A stretch of 19,942 nt of DNA from Kiritimatiellia bacterium (GTDB lineage Bacteria; Verrucomicrobiota; Kiritimatiellia; SLAD01): assembly GCA_007134175.1 (NCBI GenBank), contig SLLF01000036.1, forward strand, positions 1-19,942, written 5' to 3'. The position numbers and the translations under genes were made by a program. Below the pieces are notes generated by a model. It did no database searches. It was not told the origin of the DNA and saw only the letters and a list, made by a program, of their open reading frames with translations. Positions 14,158-19,942 of this stretch are shown here, one piece after another (the stretch's first letter is position 1; each line of letters starts with the position of its first letter).

Positions 14158-15486
14158 ATGAGGAAATCAGTGTTTACCGCGGTGAGTGCGCTGGTGGCCT
14201 TGGCGGCCTTTGGTTTGCCGGTGGCCAGCTGGGCGGATGAGCTGGTGGAAGTGGGTGCGATGGATGCCATGTTCTGGGCGAGTAATACGTGGATGTTGGT
14301 GGCGACTTTTTTGGTCTTCATCATGCACCTCGGGTTTGCCTCGTTGGAATCGGGCATGACGCGGGCAAAAAATACCGTGAATATCCTGTTCAAGAACACG
14401 GCTATAGTGGCCATTGGCTTGCTGACTTACGCCTTGGTGGGCTTCAATCTGATGTACCCCGGCGATTTTTCAATCGCGGGGTTCTTCGGGTTTTCCGGTT
14501 TTGGCGTGGGCGGGCTGGCCGACGGCATTGTAGTGGAAGAAGGAGTGCAAGCCTATACGTATTGGACGGACTTTATCTTCCAGGGTATGTTTGCCGCCAC
14601 GGCCGCGACGATCATCTCGGGCGCGGTGGCGGAACGAATCAAGTTGGGCAGCTTCTTGATTGTGGTCACGCTGTACGTGGCCTTCATCTACCCATGGGTA
14701 GGTAGCTGGCAATGGGGCGGCGGCTGGTTGTACGACAGGGGATTCCACGATTTTGCCGGGTCGACGCTGGTGCATTCGGTCGGTGGTTGGGGTGCCTTGG
14801 CGGGCGTGATCCTGCTGGGACCGCGCTTGGGCAAGTATGTGAATGGCTCCATTAAACCGATCATGGGCCACAATATGCCGCTGGCGACGATCGGCGTGTT
14901 CCTGCTTTGGATGGGCTGGTTTGGCTTCAATGGCGGCTCGGTGCTGTCTGCGGATCCGGAAGCGGTGTCGTTTGTGTTCGTGACTACGGCGTTGGCAGCA
15001 GCGGCGGGCATCGTGGGTTCGGTTGCAGCTTCATGGATCATTCAGAAGAAGCCGGATCTAACCATGGCACTCAACGGCGCCCTGGCTGGTTTGGTGGGCA
15101 TTACGGCGGGGGCGGACGTCGTCTCGGTCGGGAGCTCGGTCATCATCGGCCTGATCGCTGGCGTGCTGGTGTTCTTTGCGGTGGTCGGTATCGATCGCGC
15201 GAAGCTTGACGATCCGGTGGGAGCCATTTCGGTGCACTTGGTGTGCGGCATCTGGGGAACCTTGGCCGTGGGCATCTTTGGCGGTGCGGACTTTTCTTTC
15301 GCGACGCAATTGATCGGCGTAGTGGCGTATGGCGTCGTTACCTTTGCCGCGGCGTTAATTTTGTTCGGGATGGTCAAGGCTACCCTGGGCATACGCGTCA
15401 GCGCGGAAGAGGAATTGGTCGGCCTCGATATTGGCGAGCACGGCATGGAAGCCTATTCGGGCTTTGCGATTTACACCACCCAGTGA
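14158..15486 (+). CDS. amt: Ammonium transporter (Amt/MEP/Rh family)
   Basis: This 442-residue inner-membrane channel takes up ammonium as a trimer. It begins with a cleavable signal peptide (MRKSVFTAVSALVALAAFG, then ASWA near 23-26), as in E. coli AmtB, followed by about eleven helices. Family landmarks are ESGMTRAKNTVNIL (64-77), the DFAGSTLVHSVGGWGAL block with the first pore histidine H206, GWFGFNGGS (253-261), and the second pore histidine H360 in AISVHLVCGIWGTL. The cytoplasmic tail SAEEELVGLDIGEHGMEAY is the segment PII proteins contact. The start is fixed by a strong AAGGAGGT site. PII is encoded 33 bp downstream, so the two almost surely form an operon. Confidence 0.95.
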   Translation: MRKSVFTAVSALVALAAFGLPVASWADELVEVGAMDAMFWASNTWMLVATFLVFIMHLGFASLESGMTRAKNTVNILFKNTAIVAIGLLTYALVGFNLMYPGDFSIAGFFGFSGFGVGGLADGIVVEEGVQAYTYWTDFIFQGMFAATAATIISGAVAERIKLGSFLIVVTLYVAFIYPWVGSWQWGGGWLYDRGFHDFAGSTLVHSVGGWGALAGVILLGPRLGKYVNGSIKPIMGHNMPLATIGVFLLWMGWFGFNGGSVLSADPEAVSFVFVTTALAAAAGIVGSVAASWIIQKKPDLTMALNGALAGLVGITAGADVVSVGSSVIIGLIAGVLVFFAVVGIDRAKLDDPVGAISVHLVCGIWGTLAVGIFGGADFSFATQLIGVVAYGVVTFAAALILFGMVKATLGIRVSAEEELVGLDIGEHGMEAYSGFAIYTTQ

Positions 15487-15519
15487 TCAGTCAGATCACA
15501 TAACAACAGGAGAATAGTG

Positions 15520-15864
15520 ATGAAATTAATTGTGGCTTATATCCAACCGGAGCGGCTCAATGCGGTGAAGCAGTCGCTCTATGAACAGGAAGTGTTCCGC
15601 CTTTCGGTAATGAACGCCCTCGGCTGCGGCCAGCAGAAGGGCTATCACGAAAACTATCGCGGTTCCGATATTGAGGTGAACCTGCTGAAGAAGGTGCGCC
15701 TGGAAGTGGCGGTAAGCGATGAATTCGTGGAGAAGACCGTGGATGCCATTATCAAGGGTGCCCGCACCGGCAAGATTGGTGACGGCAAAATCTTCATCTT
15801 GGATTTACCGGAGTGCATTCGCATTCGTACCGGGGAGAAAGGAGCTGAAGCCATAGGAGGTTAA
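15520..15864 (+). CDS. glnK: Nitrogen regulatory protein PII (GlnK/GlnB family)
   Basis: This 114-residue trimeric sensor reads 2-oxoglutarate and ATP/ADP and, encoded next to amt, most likely plugs the transporter when ammonium is plentiful. Residue numbers line up with E. coli GlnB: Q39 and K40 in QQKG, Y46 in YRG, K58, [11 protein letters not shown], and IRIRTGE near 101-106. In the T-loop, position 51, which is the uridylylated tyrosine in proteobacterial PII, is isoleucine, while position 49 is serine as in cyanobacterial PII. R38 is replaced by glutamine. AGGAGA precedes the ATG; an in-frame GTG one codon upstream is less likely. The amt-adjacent position favours the GlnK name, although the sequence does not settle GlnB versus GlnK. 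Confidence 0.94.
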   Translation: MKLIVAYIQPERLNAVKQSLYEQEVFRLSVMNALGCGQQKGYHENYRGSDIEVNLLKKVRLEVAVSDEFVEKTVDAIIKGARTGKIGDGKIFILDLPECIRIRTGEKGAEAIGG

Positions 15865-15875
15865 TTGAGGAATTC

Positions 15876-15949
15876 AACGCCGCGCCGGCGCGGTCGGCTC
15901 CATCAACATCTGGGGGATTGGCGGAGCGGGTCACCGGCGCGGCGTTTTT
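15876..15949 (+). terminator. Long-loop terminator-like hairpin after glnK
   Basis: AACGCCGCGCCGG (15876-15888) pairs perfectly over 13 bp with CCGGCGCGGCGTT (15934-15946), and TTTTT follows (15945-15949), the layout of an intrinsic terminator. The 45-nt loop is unusually long and contains an inner stem GCTCC/GGAGC (15897-15901 with 15923-15927). The 5' arm is also part of the self-complementary CCGCGCCGGCGCGG, allowing an alternative fold. Confidence 0.7.
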
Positions 15950-16050
15950 GCGAAAAAGAGATTGATATTTTTGTTAGTTGTAATCATAAGCAATAACTAA
16001 ATCCCGCATGGTGATGGGCACCATGGCGAGGATTAGCAGGAGGAGATAGT

Positions 16051-16824
16051 ATGAGCAAGATGCAGAAAATAGTGGGCGCCGGTCTGGTAGCCGGGGCAAT
16101 CATGGTAGCCGGTGTAACCGTGAATGCCGCAGACGTAACCATTGGCGCGGATGTGGTGTCATCCTATGTCTGGCGTGGTATCACGCTGAACGAGGATGTC
16201 GTGGTTCAACCTTCGGTCGCGATAGAGCACCCGAGTGGATTGGCCCTGGAAGTGTGGGCGAACTTCGATATCGGCGATGACGACGGCACTTATGCCGAAC
16301 GCCAATTCTCCGAAGTCGATTTTGATCTCTCTTATTCGGTGGACATTGAGATGGTCACGTTGACCATCGGTTACATTGAATACACCTTCCCGGGTGCGGG
16401 CGAAGTCTCGTGGGTCAATGAGGATGAGTTCACCTTACAGGCTTCGGCCGACCGTGAACTCTACGTCGGTGTCGGCGCGGAAGTCCTGCCGGGATTGAGC
16501 CTCGACCTGACCGTCGCGCAGAACCTGGCTACCAGTGACGGCACCTATGCCGTGCTGAGTGCTGAATACGGCTACGAGGTGCTGGAAGGGCTGACCTTGG
16601 CCTTGAACGGTTCCGTGGCCTATGGCGCCAAAGGCGTAACGCTGACGGGTGAAGATGGATTCCACGACTACTCCATCGGCCTGACCGCTGAGAAGGACGT
16701 TGCGGAAGGATTGTCCGTCAGCGCATTTGTCACCTATGTCGGTTCCTTGGACAGCGATGTGCTGCCGAGTGAGGCGATCCGTGAAGATGTGTTTGGTGGC
16801 GTAGGCTTGTACTACTCCTTCTGA
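16051..16824 (+). CDS. TorF-like putative porin (gcw_chp / TIGR02001-like outer-membrane protein)
   Basis: This 257-residue exported barrel begins with a signal peptide (SKMQKIVGAGLVAGAIMVAG, cleavage near VNA-A at about 27). The mature protein starts DVTIGADVVSSYVWRGITLN, the family signature SSYV-RGI. Alternating hydrophobic strands and acidic turns follow, and the last residue is the C-terminal Phe (GVGLYYSF) recognised by the Bam machinery. The start is fixed by AGGAGGAGA seven or so bases upstream. It follows amt-glnK on the same strand but beyond a strong hairpin, so it probably has its own promoter or depends on readthrough. The substrate is unknown; a role in nitrogen-compound uptake is only suggested by position. 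Confidence 0.82.
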   Translation: MSKMQKIVGAGLVAGAIMVAGVTVNAADVTIGADVVSSYVWRGITLNEDVVVQPSVAIEHPSGLALEVWANFDIGDDDGTYAERQFSEVDFDLSYSVDIEMVTLTIGYIEYTFPGAGEVSWVNEDEFTLQASADRELYVGVGAEVLPGLSLDLTVAQNLATSDGTYAVLSAEYGYEVLEGLTLALNGSVAYGAKGVTLTGEDGFHDYSIGLTAEKDVAEGLSVSAFVTYVGSLDSDVLPSEAIREDVFGGVGLYYSF

Positions 16825-16845
16825 ACAAACCTAAACCCTTAAAAG

Positions 16846-16882
16846 AAAAATCCCCGGCCGCCTGAGCGGCCGGGGATTTTTT
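16846..16882. terminator. Bidirectional intrinsic terminator between porin and enolase
   Basis: AAAAATCCCCGGCCGC (16846-16861) and GCGGCCGGGGATTTTT (16866-16881) form a perfect 16-bp stem with a CTGA loop, with T-runs on the exit side of both strands. It lies between the converging porin and enolase genes and should stop transcription from both. Confidence 0.95.
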
Positions 16883-16909
16883 GATTCCAGCGGTGACACG
16901 CTAGGAAGA

Positions 16910-18205
<1,296 letters not shown>

Positions 18206-18231
18206 TTACTCCTTGTTGCTGTGGTTTGGGG

Positions 18232-18260
18232 TTGGAAAACAATGGCGCGGAGCTTAGACT
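18232..18260 (+). promoter_or_regulatory. Possible promoter of nadD-rsfS-hypC
   Basis: TTGGAA (18232-18237) and TAGACT (18255-18260) are separated by 17 bp, each matching four of six consensus bases. The transcript would start near 18267, giving about 20 nt before the ATG at 18287. Confidence 0.35.
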
Positions 18261-18286
18261 ATTGCCTCATGGTTAAGCAAGCAGGA

Positions 18287-18901
18287 ATGAAGCGTAAGGG
18301 GATACTGGGCGGCAGTTTCAATCCCGTGCACCACGGTCACCTGATTCTGGCACGGGACGCCTTGGAGGCCTTTGCCTTGGAATCGGTGGTGTTGGTGCCA
18401 TGCGCCACGCCACCGCACAAGCCGGCGACGTTGCTGGCACCGGCGGCTCACCGCGCGGCCATGCTGGAGCGGGCGCTGGCGGGCGATCCGCAGTTGGTCT
18501 GGTCGCGGTTGGAGCTGGATCGTACCGGCATCAGCTATAGCGTGGATACCGTGAGTGCCTTGTGCGCGGCGGAGCCGGACGTGGAATGGCACTTTATTAT
18601 CGGAGCGGACAGCTTGCCGGAGCTGGTGACCTGGCACCGCATCGAGGAGCTGCTGGCCGGCTGCCGCTGTGTGACCATGCAGCGACCCGGCATGCCGGAC
18701 CAGGCGACTCTACGCGCGGCCATCCGGTTGCCCGCGCCCTGGCCCGACCGATTGCTGGGAGACCTGTTTCCCGGCCATTTGGTGGATATTTCTTCGTCGG
18801 ACATCCGTCGGCGCGTCGCGGTCGGTCGGTCGATACGTTATCTTGTGCCGGAGCCGGTGGAGGCTTATATTACCGAACATCATTTGTACCAAAACGCATA
18901 A
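18287..18901 (+). CDS. nadD: Nicotinate-nucleotide adenylyltransferase NadD
   Basis: NadD adenylates nicotinic acid mononucleotide with ATP in NAD synthesis. The 204-residue protein has the nucleotidyltransferase signature GGSFNPVHHGHL (near 7-18), CATPPHKP, ISYSVDTV, FIIGADSLPELVTWHRIEEL and the ISSSDIRRRVAVGRSIRYLVP loop (split by family blocks). The start is uncertain: ATG at 18287 gives the usual MKR-GILGGSFNP opening, while ATG at 18269 would add six residues; AGGA lies too close to the first. The stop TAA (18899-18901) overlaps the Shine-Dalgarno site of rsfS. The downstream neighbour rsfS is the commonest nadD partner in bacteria, which supports both calls. Confidence 0.94.
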   Translation: MKRKGILGGSFNPVHHGHLILARDALEAFALESVVLVPCATPPHKPATLLAPAAHRAAMLERALAGDPQLVWSRLELDRTGISYSVDTVSALCAAEPDVEWHFIIGADSLPELVTWHRIEELLAGCRCVTMQRPGMPDQATLRAAIRLPAPWPDRLLGDLFPGHLVDISSSDIRRRVAVGRSIRYLVPEPVEAYITEHHLYQNA

Positions 18902-18910
18902 GGAGCCCGG

Positions 18911-19249
18911 ATTATCGAACCTCAACAATTAGCCCGGACGGTGCAGGCGGCGCTGGAAGAGAAGCAGGGACAGGATATGGTCCTGCTCGATGTATCGGCG
19001 CTTTCCAACGTGACCGATTACTTTGTCATTGCCACCGGCAACAGTCCGCCGCACATCAAGGCGCTGGCGGACGAGGTGGTGCGCGCGTTGAAGCAGGCCG
19101 GCCTGCGCTGCCATCGCAAGGCCGGCACGCCGGAGAGCCAGTGGCTGGCGCTGGATTTCATTGATGTAGTGGTGCATCTGTTCACGGCCCGGACGCGGGT
19201 CTTTTACGCGCTGGAAGAGTTGTGGAGCGATGCCACCCGTCTCGAGTGA
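18911..19249 (+). CDS. rsfS: Ribosomal silencing factor RsfS, apparent ATT start
   Basis: RsfS (RsfA/Iojap family) binds L14 of the 50S subunit and blocks subunit joining when nutrients run low. The core is clear: VLLDVSALSNVTDYFVIATGNSPPHIKALADEV (split as typical blocks), HRKAGTPESQWLALDFIDVVVHLFT, and RVFYALEELWSDA. The helix before it, IEPQQLARTVQAALEEKQGQDM, belongs to the family's N-terminus, but no ATG, GTG or TTG lies in frame ahead of it. TAAGGAG (18899-18905) sits five bases before ATT (18911), which I take as the start, giving 112 residues. ATC at 18914 is a second possibility. The GTG at 18941 would remove most of helix 1 and lacks a Shine-Dalgarno site. Confidence 0.88.
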   Translation: MIEPQQLARTVQAALEEKQGQDMVLLDVSALSNVTDYFVIATGNSPPHIKALADEVVRALKQAGLRCHRKAGTPESQWLALDFIDVVVHLFTARTRVFYALEELWSDATRLE

Positions 19250-19261
19250 GGGCAGCTTGCC

Positions 19262-19507
19262 ATGTGTTTGGCTATACCAGGCAAAGTGTTGGACGTGATT
19301 GATGACGATCCGGTTACGCGGACCGGGCGCGTCCAGTTCGGCGGAATAATCAAGAACGTCAACTTGGCCTGCGTACCCGAGGCGGCGATCGGGGATTACG
19401 TGATCGTCCATGTGGGTTTTGCCATCAGCCGACTTGACGAGGAAGAGGCGCGGCGCGTCTTTGCCTACTTGGACGAACTAGGCGAGTTGGACGAACTGGC
19501 CGTTTAG
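19262..19507 (+). CDS. hypC: HypC/HypF-partner hydrogenase maturation chaperone (HypC/HybG/HupF family)
   Basis: This 81-residue protein has the diagnostic N-terminus MCLAIPGKV. Its Cys2 carries the Fe(CN)2CO precursor between HypD and the large subunit of NiFe hydrogenase. The middle GRVQFGGIIKNVNLACVPEA (split) and GDYVIVHVGFAISRLDEEEA match the family well. GAGGGCAG lies upstream of the ATG. It directly follows rsfS, but neither hypD nor any hydrogenase gene is seen; the next gene is on the opposite strand. It therefore acts as the end of the nadD-rsfS run in this window. The stop codon overlaps the stop of the opposite gene (19504-19507). Confidence 0.9.
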   Translation: MCLAIPGKVLDVIDDDPVTRTGRVQFGGIIKNVNLACVPEAAIGDYVIVHVGFAISRLDEEEARRVFAYLDELGELDELAV

Positions 19508-19942
19508 TGATGGTCGTTGATAAACCGGAACGAACCGTGCTGATGTACGCGCGGGGCGAAGTTGGACCAGACGGCGGCATCGAACTCACGATTGACGCCT
19601 TCCTCCCGCGCCACGCTGTGTGCCTGCACCGGGATGGAGGGTGCCGGAGGAGCGGCGGAACGCAGGGTTTGTGGCTCGGTTTGAATCGACGGCAGGCGGG
19701 TGGTGGCGGTTAGGTGCCAGCCGAGCAGCCCCAGCAGCATGGCGGCGGCGCTCACGCGCAGCGCCGGCCAAAGCGAAGCCGCTGACCACTTGGGTCGTGC
19801 AACCCATTCGTCCAGCGACTGCCGGATCGCCACCCGGCAACGGGCCGCCGCTTGTGAATCGGGGCGCTCATATCGCTTCAACGCCAGCAAACGAGCGAGC
19901 CGATCACTGCGTTCCCAGTAGGCGCGCAGCTCCGCATCGGCC
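19504..19942 (-). CDS. Partial membrane protein, N-terminus beyond the window
   Basis: The frame is open from the stop TAA at 19504-19506 to the right edge with no start needed: the visible part begins ADAELRAYWERSDRLARLLALKRYE and the true start is outside. It has a charged helical N-terminal part, one predicted membrane segment (about AALRVSAAAMLLGLLGWHL in spirit, near the centre), and a proline-rich then polar C-terminus ending INDHH. The LLALKRYE-P pattern recalls small single-pass proteins that follow ECF sigma genes in Verrucomicrobia/Kiritimatiellota; I state this from memory and with low certainty. No enzymatic motif is visible. It converges on hypC with a 4-bp overlap. Confidence 0.6.
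   Translation of the reverse strand, partial: ADAELRAYWERSDRLARLLALKRYERPDSQAAARCRVAIRQSLDEWVARPKWSAASLWPALRVSAAAMLLGLLGWHLTATTRLPSIQTEPQTLRSAAPPAPSIPVQAHSVAREEGVNREFDAAVWSNFAPRVHQHGSFRFINDHH

Noticed and set aside
18941..19249. rsfS starting at GTG 18941
   Set aside because: It removes the conserved first helix and has no Shine-Dalgarno site, unlike ATT 18911.

Overview
The window looks like chromosomal DNA of a Gram-negative bacterium with moderately high GC. Three proteins carry export signals or a beta-barrel architecture (a DUF481 barrel, a TorF-like porin and a Tat-exported amidase), Shine-Dalgarno sites are strong at several genes, and there is a PII/Amt nitrogen module. The mix of families and the style of the intergenic repeats recall the PVC group (Verrucomicrobiota/Kiritimatiellota), but that placement is an impression rather than a measurement.

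Layout from left to right. (1) 1-312 is non-coding and holds a nested hairpin repeat. (2) 313-2956 encodes two oligopeptide/microcin-C-type ABC permeases (YejB- and YejE-like); the YejE-like protein carries about 190 extra residues. (3) 2997-3628 is a Phd/PIN toxin-antitoxin pair. (4) 3729-4499 is a DUF481 outer-membrane protein, and 4520-6064 is a ComM/YifB AAA+ ATPase. (5) 6161-7696 (minus) is a short UvrC. (6) 7784-8443 is the most unusual segment: a gene for an S23-type four-helix-bundle protein inside perfect 18-bp terminal inverted repeats, with a perfect 9-bp direct repeat on each side, which looks like a small transposed unit without a transposase. (7) 8503-9156 is a Tat-exported PGRP/amidase_2 protein. 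(8) 9167-11314 (minus) is an overlapping run of cobalamin adenosyltransferase, MurB and an FNR-like flavin reductase. (9) 11366-12199 is an inositol-monophosphatase-family enzyme. (10) 12160-13647 (minus) is a B12-binding radical SAM protein. (11) 13648-14157 is an AT-rich control region with a sigma-54-like promoter. (12) 14158-16824 contains amt, a PII gene and a TorF-like porin. (13) 16910-18199 (minus) is enolase. (14) 18287-19507 contains nadD, rsfS and hypC. (15) 19504-19942 (minus) is a truncated membrane protein running off the window.

Most genes are housekeeping genes: cell wall (murB, amidase), DNA repair (uvrC), glycolysis (eno), NAD synthesis (nadD), ribosome silencing (rsfS) and nitrogen sensing (amt/PII). 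The notable points are the transposon-like S23 unit, an apparent ATT start codon for rsfS, the YejE insertion, the compact UvrC, and a PII protein that lacks the classical uridylylation tyrosine but has a serine at position 49.
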